Origin: CAVRCA01 sp965218045
Lineage (GTDB): Bacteria > Pseudomonadota > Alphaproteobacteria > Acetobacterales > Acetobacteraceae
Assembly: GCA_965218045.1 (NCBI GenBank)
Contig: CBDCJX010000002.1
Location: 151,473 to 215,472 of the forward strand
Length of the DNA stretch: 64,000 nucleotides
Reading direction: 5' to 3'
Shown here: positions 19,143-27,426 of the stretch, piece by piece
Layout: the number at the start of each line of letters is the position of its first letter
Numbering within the stretch: the stretch's first letter is position 1
The notes under the pieces: model-generated
What the model was told of the DNA's origin: nothing
Database searches by the model: none
Seen by the model: the letters and a program-made list of their open reading frames with translations, nothing else
Program-made: the position numbers and the translations under genes

Positions 19143-20263
19143 TGAGCGCCGAGGCCGCTGACGCGGCGGCGGCGGATACGGCGCACATGCGTTCGGCGAT
19201 CGCGCTGGCGCGGCGCGGCATCGGCAACACCGCGCCCAACCCCTCGGTCGGCTGCGTGATCGTCAACGCCGGCCGGGTGGTCGGCCGGGCGGTCACCGCG
19301 CCGGGCGGCCGGCCACATGCCGAGCCACTGGCCCTGGCGATGGCCGGCGAAGCGGCGCGCGGGGCGACCGTCTATGTCACGCTGGAGCCCTGCTGCCATT
19401 GGGGCCGCACCCCGCCCTGCACCGACGCGCTGATCGCGACGGGCGTTGCCCGGGTGGTGATCGCCGCGCGCGATCCCGACCCGCGGGTCGACGGCGCGGG
19501 CATCGCCCGGCTGCAAGCGGCGGGGGTGGTGGTCACCGAGGGCGTGCTCGCCCGGGAGGCAGAGGAGGCGACCGCCGGCTTCGCCACCCGCATCCGCCTT
19601 GGCCGTCCGCTGGTGACCCTCAAGCTCGCCTCCACCCTTGACGGCAGGATCGCCACCCGCGCCGGGGAGAGCCAGTGGATCACCGGCGAGCCCGCGCGGC
19701 GCGCGGCGCACGCGTTGCGCGGGCGGCACGACGCGGTGCTGGTCGGCGTCGGCACGGTGCTGGCCGATGATCCCGACCTGACCTGCCGCATCCCGGGCTA
19801 CCGGCCGTTGCCTTCGATCCGCATCGTCGCCGACAGCCATCTGCGTTCACCCTTCACCGCCCGCGTGGTGGCGACGGCTGGGCGCACCGCGACGTGGTTG
19901 CTGCATCGCGACGGCGCCGATCCGGACCGGAAACACGCCTTGACCAAGGCCGGCGTGAAACTCATCGAGGTTCCCGGCGGTGAGCTCGGCGTCGATCTCG
20001 CCCAGGGTCTGGCCGCGCTGGCCGGACACGGGATTAGCCGGTTGCTGCTGGAGGGCGGGGCGAAGCTTGCGGCGGCGGCGCTGCGGGCCGATCTTGTCGA
20101 TCGGGTGGCCTGGTTTCACGCGCCCGCCGTGCTCGGCGCCGATGGCTGGCCGTCGGCGCAGGCTTTTGGCGTGGACCGGCTGGCCGAGATGCCTCGGTTC
20201 GTCCGCCAGTCGGCGGTGCCGCTGGGCGACGACATGCTGACGCTTTTTCGCAGGGCCGCCTGA
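19142..20263 (+). CDS. ribD: Bifunctional diaminohydroxyphosphoribosylaminopyrimidine deaminase / 5-amino-6-(5-phosphoribosylamino)uracil reductase
   Basis: A 373-residue RibD. The deaminase domain (about 1-150) has the zinc ligands in PHAEPLALAMAG and TLEPCCHWGRTPPC. The reductase domain (about 155-370) has LKLASTLDGRIATRAGESQWITG and GVGTVLADDPDLTCR, with the late LLLEGGAKLAAAAL. It performs steps 2 and 3 of riboflavin synthesis. It overlaps nrdR by one base and abuts ribE directly (stop then ATG with no gap). Confidence 0.96.
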   Translation: MSAEAADAAAADTAHMRSAIALARRGIGNTAPNPSVGCVIVNAGRVVGRAVTAPGGRPHAEPLALAMAGEAARGATVYVTLEPCCHWGRTPPCTDALIATGVARVVIAARDPDPRVDGAGIARLQAAGVVVTEGVLAREAEEATAGFATRIRLGRPLVTLKLASTLDGRIATRAGESQWITGEPARRAAHALRGRHDAVLVGVGTVLADDPDLTCRIPGYRPLPSIRIVADSHLRSPFTARVVATAGRTATWLLHRDGADPDRKHALTKAGVKLIEVPGGELGVDLAQGLAALAGHGISRLLLEGGAKLAAAALRADLVDRVAWFHAPAVLGADGWPSAQAFGVDRLAEMPRFVRQSAVPLGDDMLTLFRRAA

Positions 20264-20863
20264 ATGTTCACTGGGATCATCACCGCGCTCGGCACCGTCC
20301 GCGAGATCAGCCCGATAGGCGACGGGCACGACATGCGACTGGTCATCGCGGCGCCTTGGCCCGATACCGCCGCGATCGCGGTGGGCGCCTCGATCGCCTG
20401 CTCGGGGTGTTGCCTGACCGCGATCGAGCTGGGCGCGGACTGGTTCGCCGCCGACGCCTCCGCCGAGACCTTGTCGCGCACCACGCTCGGCGGCTGGCGG
20501 GTCGGCAGCCGGGTCAATCTCGAACGCTCGCTCCGCTTGGGCGACGAGCTTGGCGGCCATCTGGTCGCGGGCCATGTCGATGGCTTGGGCGAAGCGGTCT
20601 CCGCCGTGGCCGAGAACGCCTCGACCCGCTGGCGCTTCCGGGTGCCGGACGGGCTCGCCCGGTTCATCGCGGCCAAGGGCAGTGTCGCGATCGATGGCGT
20701 GTCGCTGACCGTCAACGACACGCAGGGCGACACATTCGGCGTCAACATCATTCCCCACACCGCCAGCGTCACCACCTTCGCTACATTGGCACCGGGGGGC
20801 GGCGTGAACATCGAGATCGACACCCTGGCCCGCTACGTCGCCCGACTTGCGGAGTTCACATGA
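20264..20863 (+). CDS. ribE: Riboflavin synthase alpha subunit
   Basis: A 199-residue riboflavin synthase that dismutates two lumazines to riboflavin. Two lumazine-binding repeats are seen: MFTGIITALGTVREI with IACSGCCLTAIEL, and GHLVAGHVDGLGEAV with GSVAIDGVSLTVND. Full length. It starts immediately after ribD and its stop overlaps the next gene by 4 nt. Confidence 0.96.
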   Translation: MFTGIITALGTVREISPIGDGHDMRLVIAAPWPDTAAIAVGASIACSGCCLTAIELGADWFAADASAETLSRTTLGGWRVGSRVNLERSLRLGDELGGHLVAGHVDGLGEAVSAVAENASTRWRFRVPDGLARFIAAKGSVAIDGVSLTVNDTQGDTFGVNIIPHTASVTTFATLAPGGGVNIEIDTLARYVARLAEFT

Positions 20864-22002
20864 GCACGCCGCTGCTGACCGCCATCCTGTCCGACTATCT
20901 CACCAGCGCCGCCGAGCTGATCGAGGAAGCGCGCAACGGGCGGATGTTCATCCTGGTGGACGACGAAGACCGCGAGAACGAGGGCGACCTTGTCATCCCG
21001 GCGCAGTTCGCCACGCCGGACGCGATCAACTTCATGGCCCGGCACGCGCGCGGGCTGATCTGCCTCGCCTTGACCCGCCAGCGGGTCGAGCAGCTTGGCT
21101 TGCCGCTGATGAGCCAGTCCAACGGCACGCGGCACCAGACGGCGTTCACCGTCTCGATCGAGGCGCGCGACGGCGTGACCACCGGCATCTCGGCGGCCGA
21201 TCGGGCGCGCACCGTGGCGGTGGCGATCAACCCCGATTGCAGTCGCGACGAGATCGTCACGCCGGGGCACATTTTTCCGTTGATGGCGCGCGAAGGTGGG
21301 GCGCTGGTGCGCGCCGGCCATACCGAAGCCGCGGTGGACATCGCCCGGATGGCCGGCTTGGCGCCGGCCGGGGTGATCTGCGAGATCATGAACGACGACG
21401 GCACCATGGCGCGGCTGCCCGACCTGGTGGCCTTCGCCCAGCGTCACAACCTCAAGCTCGGCACCATCGCCGACCTGATCGCCTATCGCCGCCGCACCGA
21501 GCGGCTGGTCCAACGGGTGGAAGAGGGGACGATCGAGCATGTCGCCGGCGGCAGCTGGCGCACCGTCGTCTATGCCAACACGGTGGAATACATGGAGCAC
21601 GTCGCGCTGATCAAAGGCGACGTGTCCGAGGGTGCGCCGCCGCTGGTGCGGATGCACGCGGTCGACCTGCTCGACGACATGACCGGCGGGCCGCACTGGA
21701 TCGGGCTGCACTCGGCGATGCGCATCATCGCCGCCGAAGGCCGGGGTGTGATCGTGCTGATCCGCGAGCATCGCAAGACCGCGCTGTCGGAGCGGGTGCG
21801 CATGCTGACCACCTCGGCGACCCCGCCGCGCGAGCTGCGCGACTACGGCATCGGCGCGCAGATATTGCTCGATCTCGGGGTGCGGGACATGACCCTGCTG
21901 TCCAACGCGCGCCGCACCTTGGTCGGGCTGGAGGGTTACGGGCTCAACATCGTCGGTTACCGGCGAATGGACGATCCGGCGCAGGAAAGCGCGGCGCCAT
22001 GA
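20860..22002 (+). CDS. ribB: 3,4-dihydroxy-2-butanone 4-phosphate synthase with degenerate GTP cyclohydrolase II-like domain (RibBX type)
   Basis: A 380-residue protein. The N-terminal half is a complete RibB domain with ILVDDEDRENEGDLVIPAQ (Mg-binding acidic loop), FMARHARGLICLALT, and TPGHIFPLMAREGGALVRAGHTEAAVD. The C-terminal half (about 205-370) resembles GTP cyclohydrolase II, but where active enzymes have zinc cysteines in a GDxFxxxxCDC region it reads MHAVDLLDDMTGGPHW with none. This is the RibBX arrangement described in proteobacteria, so it should make butanone phosphate but not start the GTP branch. The ATG at 20860 overlaps ribE and the end overlaps ribH. Confidence 0.92.
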   Translation: MSTPLLTAILSDYLTSAAELIEEARNGRMFILVDDEDRENEGDLVIPAQFATPDAINFMARHARGLICLALTRQRVEQLGLPLMSQSNGTRHQTAFTVSIEARDGVTTGISAADRARTVAVAINPDCSRDEIVTPGHIFPLMAREGGALVRAGHTEAAVDIARMAGLAPAGVICEIMNDDGTMARLPDLVAFAQRHNLKLGTIADLIAYRRRTERLVQRVEEGTIEHVAGGSWRTVVYANTVEYMEHVALIKGDVSEGAPPLVRMHAVDLLDDMTGGPHWIGLHSAMRIIAAEGRGVIVLIREHRKTALSERVRMLTTSATPPRELRDYGIGAQILLDLGVRDMTLLSNARRTLVGLEGYGLNIVGYRRMDDPAQESAAP

Positions 22003-22481
22003 GCACCGAGGACGCGCCGCTGCCGTCGGCGCCGCGCATCCAGGGACCGGCGCCGCATTTGCTCATCGTCCGGGCACCGTATTACCGCGACGTGGTGGAG
22101 GGCCTGTCGGACGGCGCCGGGCGGCTGCTGCGCGAGGCTGGCGCCACGTTCGAGGTGCTCGATGTCGCCGGCGCCTTCGAGCTGCCGCAGGCGATCCGCA
22201 TCGCCACGCGCGGCACCACCCGCTTCGACGGCTTCGTGGCGTTGGGGTGCGTGGTCAAGGGCGAGACCGACCACTATGACTTCATCTGCCAGGCGACGAT
22301 GAACGGGCTGGTGCAGGTGGTGCTACAGTTCGGCCTGGCGCTCGGCGCGGGATTGCTGACGGTGGACAGCATCGACCAGGGTCTGGCGCGTTCGCGGCGC
22401 GATGGCTTCAACAAGGGTGCCGAGGCGGCGGCGGCGGCGCTGCTGCAGATCGCCGCGGCACGGCGGCTGGGAGCGTCGTGA
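21999..22481 (+). CDS. ribH: 6,7-dimethyl-8-ribityllumazine synthase
   Basis: A 160-residue lumazine synthase that joins the products of RibD/phosphatase and RibB. Family residues include LLIVRAPYYRDVVEGL, VAGAFELPQAIR (substrate loop) and GCVVKGETDHYDFIC with the catalytic His; FGLLTVDS-type sequence is seen as GAGLLTVDSIDQG. The ATG at 21999 overlaps the ribBX stop by 4 nt. It overlaps or abuts nusB depending on that gene's start. Confidence 0.95.
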   Translation: MSTEDAPLPSAPRIQGPAPHLLIVRAPYYRDVVEGLSDGAGRLLREAGATFEVLDVAGAFELPQAIRIATRGTTRFDGFVALGCVVKGETDHYDFICQATMNGLVQVVLQFGLALGAGLLTVDSIDQGLARSRRDGFNKGAEAAAAALLQIAAARRLGAS

Positions 22482-22507
22482 GCGGCATCCCGAGGGGGGA
22501 TCTGTCG

Positions 22508-23008
22508 ATGGCTCGAACGACGATGCGACGACAGGGCGGCCAGGGGCGGCCCCGGACCGCTTCGCGCGTCGCCGCGGTGCAGGCGCTGTATCAAAGTGAG
22601 CAGGGGCAGGACAATCCGGAAGCGGTGATCGACCAGTTCGTCCGCCACCGGCTGGGTGAGCTGCCCGGTACCGGCGGGTTCGAGGAAGGGCGGGTTCCGG
22701 AGGCCGAAGTCAAATTGTTCGCGCGCATCGTGCGGGCCACGGCGCAGCACCAGGACGCGCTCGATCGGATGCTGATCGAGGCACTGCCCGACGAGTGGCC
22801 GCTGGCGCGGATCGATCCCGTGCTCCGCGCGGTGATGCGCGCCGGCGCCACCGAGCTGATGATGGCGGACGGACCGCCGGCACGGGTGGTGATCAACGAG
22901 TATCTCGACGTCGCCCACGGCTTCTTCGTCGGCGACGAGCCGGGCATGGCGAACGGCGTGCTCGACCGGCTGGCGCGGCTGCTGCGCCCGGCCGAATTCA
23001 CCGCCTAG
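22508..23008 (+). CDS. nusB: Transcription antitermination factor NusB
   Basis: A 166-residue all-helical NusB, which binds boxA RNA with NusE in rRNA antitermination. It has TASRVAAVQALYQSEQG, the central LFARIVRATAQHQDALDRML, and the C-terminal VLRAVMRAGATELMMADGPPARVVINEYLDVAHGFF. I chose the ATG at 22508 because a GAGGGGGG ribosome-binding site lies 8 nt before it. A GTG at 22478 overlapping the ribH stop would add ten residues. The rib-nusB-thiL order is widespread in proteobacteria. Confidence 0.92.
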   Translation: MARTTMRRQGGQGRPRTASRVAAVQALYQSEQGQDNPEAVIDQFVRHRLGELPGTGGFEEGRVPEAEVKLFARIVRATAQHQDALDRMLIEALPDEWPLARIDPVLRAVMRAGATELMMADGPPARVVINEYLDVAHGFFVGDEPGMANGVLDRLARLLRPAEFTA

Positions 23009-23010
23009 GG

Positions 23011-23970
23011 ATGACCGAGCCCGACCTGCCGGAGGAGTTCACCCGCATCGCCCGGCATTTTCGGCCGCTCGCCGGGCCCGGCGGCCTCGACCTCGCCGAC
23101 GACGCGGCGTTGCTGCGACCGGAGCCGGGCCAGGAACTGGTGCTGACCTGCGACGCCATGGTCGGCGGCGTGCATTTCCTGCCCGACGATCCGCCCGCCC
23201 TGGTGGCGCGCAAGCTGCTGCGGGTGAACCTGTCCGATCTGGCCGCGAAGGGTGCCGCACCGCTCGGCTACCTGCTGACCGTCTCGGTGCCGCGGGCGAC
23301 CGAGGATGCCTGGTTCGCCGCGTTCGCCGGTGGCCTGGCCGAGGATCAGGCGCGCTTCGGCGTTTCCCTGCTCGGCGGCGATACCACCACGACACCGGGA
23401 CCGATCTCGCTCTCGCTCACCGCCGTGGGCCAGGTCGTGACCGGTACCGCCATCCGACGGCGCGGGGCGCGGCCGGGGGATGGCGTGTGGGTGACCGGCA
23501 CGATCGGCGACGGCGCGCTTGGCCTCGCCGTCGCCCAGGGACGGCTGGAGGATGCATCGGGGTTTCTGCTGCAACGCTACCGGCTGCCCGAGCCCCGGCT
23601 GGGCCTGGCACTGGCCGGGATCGTCTCGGCCGGCATGGACGTCTCCGACGGGCTGGTGCAGGACCTCGGCCATCTGTGCCGCGCCGGTGATCTCGCCGCC
23701 GAGATCGAGGCGGCCTTGGTGCCGCTCTCGCCCGCCGCTCGTCAGGCCGGGCCGGACTGGTTGCCGCATTGCCTCGGCGGCGGCGATGATTACGAGCTGC
23801 TGCTGGCGGTTCCTCCTGCCGGCGAAGCGGCGCTGCTGGAGCAAGTGCGGCGGGCCGGCATGGCTGTCACTCGAATTGGCCGCTTCCTCAGCGGCAAGCC
23901 GCGTGTCTTTGTGCGATCGGTGGACGGCTCCGAGATGCGGCTGCCGCGCGGCGGCTGGAGTCATTTTTGA
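23011..23970 (+). CDS. thiL: Thiamine-monophosphate kinase
   Basis: A 319-residue ThiL of the PurM-like fold that phosphorylates thiamine monophosphate to the diphosphate cofactor. Motifs seen are LADDAALLRPEPGQ, TCDAMVGGVHFLPDD, RVNLSDLAAKGAAPLGYLLT, SLLGGDTTTTPG, GMDVSDGLVQDLGHLCRAG and CLGGGDDYELLLAVPP. It begins two bases after the nusB stop and is the last gene of the riboflavin-nusB run. Confidence 0.95.
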   Translation: MTEPDLPEEFTRIARHFRPLAGPGGLDLADDAALLRPEPGQELVLTCDAMVGGVHFLPDDPPALVARKLLRVNLSDLAAKGAAPLGYLLTVSVPRATEDAWFAAFAGGLAEDQARFGVSLLGGDTTTTPGPISLSLTAVGQVVTGTAIRRRGARPGDGVWVTGTIGDGALGLAVAQGRLEDASGFLLQRYRLPEPRLGLALAGIVSAGMDVSDGLVQDLGHLCRAGDLAAEIEAALVPLSPAARQAGPDWLPHCLGGGDDYELLLAVPPAGEAALLEQVRRAGMAVTRIGRFLSGKPRVFVRSVDGSEMRLPRGGWSHF

Positions 23971-24018
23971 TATGATGCAGCCGTAAAGGCGCTCGGGTCT
24001 GGTTCGCAGGGGAAACGC

Positions 24019-25191
24019 ATGAACCGTAACGTGTGGCTTCTGTTCTGCTGCCAAGCCTTGATGAACGCCATCATGTCCGGCCAGGTCGTCATGGCGTCGT
24101 TGATCGGTCACTCGCTCGCGGTCGACAAGTCGCTCGTCACCTTGCCGATGGCGATCCAGATGGCCGCGACGATGACGGCCTCGATCCCGGCGGGGATCAT
24201 CTTCTCGCGCCTCGGTCGCAAGCCTGGTTTCTACCTCGGCTGCTTCTGTGCCTTGTGCGGCAGCCTGGTCTTCGCGCTCGGCGTCTACAAGGGCAGCTTC
24301 GTGCTGTATTGCCTCGGCGCGATTCCTGGTGGGCTGGGTTTTGGTATCTCGCAGCATCTGCGTTTCGCCGCTGCCGAGGTGGCGGCGGTGGAGGCGCGGC
24401 CGAAGGCGATCTCGCTGGTGATGGCCGGCGGCGTGCTCGCCGCCATCATCGGCCCGGAGATCGTCAAGCGGACCAACGGTCTGCTTCCCGTGACCTTCCT
24501 CGGAACCTATGCCAGCCTCACCCTGTTGCCGCTGCTGACCGCGGCTTTGCTCACGGTGGCTCGCTTGCCGCCGGCGCCGCCGCCGCACTATGTTCGGGTC
24601 AGCTTCCGCGCCATCCTGAGCCGGCCCACCTTCGTCGTGGCGGTGATCGCCGGCCTGGTCGCGTATGGCACGATGAACCTGGTGATGGCATCGACGCCGC
24701 TCGAGATGATGCTGTGCGGCTTCGGCGTGAACGCCAGCGCCGACGTGATCCGGGCGCATTCGCTCAGCATGTTCCTGCCCGGCTTCGTCACCGGCTGGCT
24801 GATCCAGCGCTATGGCGCGCACCAGGTGATCTGCTCCGGCGCCATCCTCACCGTGGCTTGCGCGGTGGCGAACTGGGCGATGGGGCCGGTGTATCTGACG
24901 TTCTTCGTCGCCCTGATGCTGCTCGGCGTGGGGTGGAACTTCATGTTCGTCGGCGCGACGGCGCTGCTCTCGACCGTGTACGAGCCGCACGAGCGGATGA
25001 AGGTTCAGGCCACCAACGACTTCATCGTGTTTGGCACCGTCGCCTGCACCGCCTTCGCCTCGGGCTACATCGAGGCCAATGCCGGCTGGCTGACGCTGAA
25101 CGCGACGATTGTTCCGCCGGTGGCGATCGCTACCGCGTTGGTGCTGTGGCACCGCGCATCGCGTAGCCGCCTGGTCCCGGTCGCCGGCTGA
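24019..25191 (+). CDS. Major facilitator superfamily transporter
   Basis: A 390-residue integral membrane protein with about 12 hydrophobic segments. The cytoplasmic loop between helices 2 and 3 reads FSRLGRKPGFYLGCF, the MFS signature region, and there is a second-half equivalent at about 250-260 (GWLIQRYGAHQVICSG). No substrate can be assigned; the overall look is of the YfkF/YwoG-like drug or metabolite transporters. It lies 48 nt after thiL, and an almost perfect palindrome directly after its stop is a likely terminator. Confidence 0.85.
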   Translation: MNRNVWLLFCCQALMNAIMSGQVVMASLIGHSLAVDKSLVTLPMAIQMAATMTASIPAGIIFSRLGRKPGFYLGCFCALCGSLVFALGVYKGSFVLYCLGAIPGGLGFGISQHLRFAAAEVAAVEARPKAISLVMAGGVLAAIIGPEIVKRTNGLLPVTFLGTYASLTLLPLLTAALLTVARLPPAPPPHYVRVSFRAILSRPTFVVAVIAGLVAYGTMNLVMASTPLEMMLCGFGVNASADVIRAHSLSMFLPGFVTGWLIQRYGAHQVICSGAILTVACAVANWAMGPVYLTFFVALMLLGVGWNFMFVGATALLSTVYEPHERMKVQATNDFIVFGTVACTAFASGYIEANAGWLTLNATIVPPVAIATALVLWHRASRSRLVPVAG

Positions 25192-25192
25192 A

Positions 25193-25218
25193 CCCAGCCT
25201 GGCTCGAGCCAGGCTGGG
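25193..25218. terminator. Bidirectional terminator palindrome between MFS gene and bamE
   Basis: A 26-bp perfect palindrome whose left arm reads CCCAGCCTGGCTC. It fills the 34-nt gap between the convergent stops of the MFS transporter (25191) and bamE (25226). The RNA from either strand would form the same strong hairpin. No long U-tract follows in either direction, so termination efficiency is inferred from the position and the stem. Confidence 0.75.
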
Positions 25219-25225
25219 CAGCATG

Positions 25226-25786
25226 TCAGTAGCGGGTGCCGGTGCGGGTGTCGCTGGCTGGCGCGCCGCCGCCGACCGAGACGCCGCTGCCGGAGCCGCC
25301 CAGGCCACCCGGGTTGAACCGGCCGATATTGCCGAGCAACTGTTGCAGCGCGGATGCCTCGCTGCCCGGCGAGGGGGTGGTTCGCGACACTACGTCCACC
25401 GGGAGTGCGTCCGCCTTGTCGCGCTGCTCCACGTTCTGCAGCACGCCTTGATCGTTGAACGTCAGCACCACGACGGTCTGGCTGAGCACCCCCTGGGTGC
25501 GGCCGATCAGCGGCCGGGTCGTCTCGCCGATATAGATCCACTGGTTGTCGTTGAACGTCGCCCTGGCGGTGGGAGAGCCGAGCAGGGCGGTCGCGTCGGC
25601 GCGCGTCGAGGTGCCGGGTGTGAGCTCCTTCAGGGAGTAGGCCTCGATCCGGTTACCCCGCACCTGGCTCGGATACTGGAACAGGCTGCAGCCCGACAGC
25701 GCCAACCCGGTGGCCAGGAGCACGGTCCGCAAAGCCGGGCCGATGTGCCCGGACGACCTGGAAGGATGTGGCAGGGTGGTCTGCAC
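25226..25786 (-). CDS. bamE: Outer membrane assembly lipoprotein BamE (SmpA/OmlA)
   Basis: A 186-residue lipoprotein. The N-terminal signal peptide ends in the lipobox LALSGC (Cys about 33). The BamE fold follows with VRGNRIEAYSLKELTPGTSTRADATALLGSPT and NDNQWIYIGETT. The C-terminus is a low-complexity Gly/Ser-rich tail. BamE is a small accessory of the Bam complex that inserts beta-barrel proteins in the outer membrane. The GTG at 25784-25786 gives a signal peptide of ordinary length. It is divergent from the ubiquinol-cytochrome c chaperone gene, a pairing common in alphaproteobacteria. Confidence 0.9.
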   Translation of the reverse strand: MQTTLPHPSRSSGHIGPALRTVLLATGLALSGCSLFQYPSQVRGNRIEAYSLKELTPGTSTRADATALLGSPTARATFNDNQWIYIGETTRPLIGRTQGVLSQTVVVLTFNDQGVLQNVEQRDKADALPVDVVSRTTPSPGSEASALQQLLGNIGRFNPGGLGGSGSGVSVGGGAPASDTRTGTRY

Positions 25787-25855
25787 GGGACGCGATCCCC
25801 TCGTCTGGCGGTCCGAATGGTCACGCGCGCCGGGGATGTGTGCCGGCGATCCTGA

Positions 25856-25883
25856 TTGACCCGGCGGACCGGTGCGCTATGTC
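25856..25883 (+). promoter_or_regulatory. Probable sigma-70 promoter upstream of the ubiquinol-cytochrome c chaperone gene
   Basis: TTGACC at 25856-25861, a 16-bp spacer, then TATGTC at 25878-25883, about 80 nt before the chaperone start. The -35 box matches that of the ihfA promoter in this window exactly. Confidence 0.4.
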
Positions 25884-25963
25884 AACAGGCGTGTCATGGC
25901 AGGTCTGTCGTGACTGTCAATCGCGGGTGCGATCGCGCCCAAGCGGCGGGAAAGGTGGGGAGG

Positions 25964-26524
25964 ATGGGTTTCCTCGGGCTGTTACGTCCGGGCCGGCTGG
26001 ATCGCGCCGGCTTCAGCCTCTACGGCGCCGCTGTCGCGGCGGGGCGGGAGCCCTATTTCTACACCGAACTCGGGGTGCCGGACACGCTGGATGGCCGGTT
26101 CGACCTGGTCGGCTTGCACACCTACCTGCTGATCCGGCGGTTGCGGGCACTTGCCGCTCCCGGCCCGGCGATCGCTCAGGCGGTGTTCGACGCCATGTTC
26201 AGCGACATGGACATCAACCTGCGGGAACTCGGCGTGAGCGATCTCAGCGTCGGCAAACGGGTCCGCGCGATGTGGGAGGCGTTCCACGGGCGCGCCCGTG
26301 CCTACGACGCGGCCTTCGAGTCGGGCGACGGCGCGGACCTCGAGGCGGCGTTGGCGCGCAACGTCTGGCGTGGCGCGGCGGCGCCGACCGAGGCGGTCGC
26401 CACCTTGGCGCGCCTGGTGCGGGCGCAGGCGGCGGCGCTGGAACGGCACGAGCTGGCCGATTTTGCCGCCGGTCGGGCCGGATTCCGCACTGCCCCGGAG
26501 GCAGCCTCGGGGGCCGCCGCGTGA
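25964..26524 (+). CDS. Ubiquinol-cytochrome c chaperone family protein (CBP3-like)
   Basis: A 186-residue homologue of the CBP3/UQCC1 chaperone for cytochrome bc1 assembly. Recognisable parts are GAAVAAGREPYFYTELGVPDTLDGRFDLVGLHTYLLIRRL (split here by family-typical helices), FDAMFSDMDINLRELGVSDLSVGKRVRAM and FHGRARAYDAAFESGD. Start taken at the ATG of 25964 (MGFLGLLRPGRL) with a GGGGAGG site just before it. It overlaps the next gene (DUF177) by 4 nt. Confidence 0.88.
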   Translation: MGFLGLLRPGRLDRAGFSLYGAAVAAGREPYFYTELGVPDTLDGRFDLVGLHTYLLIRRLRALAAPGPAIAQAVFDAMFSDMDINLRELGVSDLSVGKRVRAMWEAFHGRARAYDAAFESGDGADLEAALARNVWRGAAAPTEAVATLARLVRAQAAALERHELADFAAGRAGFRTAPEAASGAAA

Positions 26525-27018
26525 CCCGCCTCGAACTGCATCGACCGGTGCCGCTTGAGCGGATCGGCGCCACCGGTTACGAAGTCCTGGTCGAGGCGAC
26601 GCCCGAGGAAAACGCCGCCTTGGCGCGGCGCCTGGCGATCCCGGCGGTACGCGCGTTGCGTTGCTGGTTCGTCCTGCGCTCCGCCCCCGGCGAGGCGATC
26701 GCGGCGGAGGGCCGGCTGGAGGCCAGCGTGGTGCGCACCTGCGTGGTATCGCTCGAGGACTTCGACGCAATGGTGCATGACAGCTTCTCACTCCGCTTCG
26801 TTCCCGAGGGCCGCGAGAGCGACGATCCGGACCCCGAGTCGGAGGACGAGGTGCCGTATCGCGGGGAGACGCTCGATCTCGGCGAAGCGGCGGCGCAGCA
26901 ACTAGCGCTCGCCCTCGATCCCTATCCGCGCCGGCCGGAGGCCGAACTGCCGATCGGCGAGACGCCGGCGACGGACCATCCATTCGCCAAGCTGGCGGCG
27001 CGGCGGCGGCTGAACTGA
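26521..27018 (+). CDS. YceD/DUF177 family protein (RpmF operon accessory)
   Basis: A 165-residue DUF177 protein. The C-terminal part shows the family pattern: VVRTCVVSLEDFDAMVHDSFSLRFVP, an acidic stretch, then GETLDLGEAAAQQLALALDPYPRRP and a final HPFAKLAA. The bacterial YceD proteins are linked to 23S rRNA/large-subunit maturation and are nearly always upstream of rpmF, as here. The GTG start overlaps the chaperone stop (GTGA). Confidence 0.9.
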   Translation: MTRLELHRPVPLERIGATGYEVLVEATPEENAALARRLAIPAVRALRCWFVLRSAPGEAIAAEGRLEASVVRTCVVSLEDFDAMVHDSFSLRFVPEGRESDDPDPESEDEVPYRGETLDLGEAAAQQLALALDPYPRRPEAELPIGETPATDHPFAKLAARRRLN

Positions 27019-27127
27019 GGTGTCGCGCCACATGCCGCGCCAGTGGCGAATGCCTGGATCGACCGGCGCTCCCTTGCGGGGCTGGATACCCTCTGCTAGA
27101 CGGCGCCGCGCGTGTTGTTGCCAAACT

Positions 27128-27156
27128 GTGACCGCCCCCTTCCCGCGTGCTACACT
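27128..27156 (+). promoter_or_regulatory. Probable promoter for rpmF-plsX-fabH
   Basis: GTGACC at 27128-27133, a 17-bp spacer, and TACACT at 27151-27156, 35 nt before the rpmF ATG and followed by an AGGAGG ribosome-binding site (27175-27180). The spacing and the similarity to the ihfA promoter support it. Confidence 0.5.
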
Positions 27157-27191
27157 TGCGGGCGTCACGCAGACAGGAGGGGCGAAGTCCC

Positions 27192-27395
27192 ATGGCCGTT
27201 CCGAAGCGAAAGACTTCCCCGTCCCGTCGCGGGATGCGACGCAGCCACCAGGCTCTGCCGCGCGAGGCGCATGGCGAGTGCCCGAACTGTGGCGAGCTGC
27301 GCCGACCGCATCACGTTTGCAGCCATTGCGGTCATTACGATGGGCGCGAGGTAGTGTCGGCCGGAAAGGCGCTGAAGGCCGCAGTTCGGGCCTAG
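27192..27395 (+). CDS. rpmF: 50S ribosomal protein L32
   Basis: A 67-residue L32 with the universal N-terminus MAVPKRKTSPSRRGMRRSHQ and a zinc ribbon formed by CPNCG and CSHCGHYDGREV. Both CxxC pairs are intact, so this is the zinc-containing form. Start fixed by the conserved MAVPKRK and the AGGAGG upstream. It precedes plsX by 31 nt, the standard order. Confidence 0.97.
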   Translation: MAVPKRKTSPSRRGMRRSHQALPREAHGECPNCGELRRPHHVCSHCGHYDGREVVSAGKALKAAVRA

Positions 27396-27426
27396 CCCGG
27401 ACCGACGGTCTGCTGGTCGGGCAGCG

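Noticed and set aside
23005..25308. Minus-strand frame of 767 codons across thiL and the MFS gene
   Set aside because: It spans two well-supported genes and their gap, and reads as His/Arg/Gly-rich sequence without a domain.
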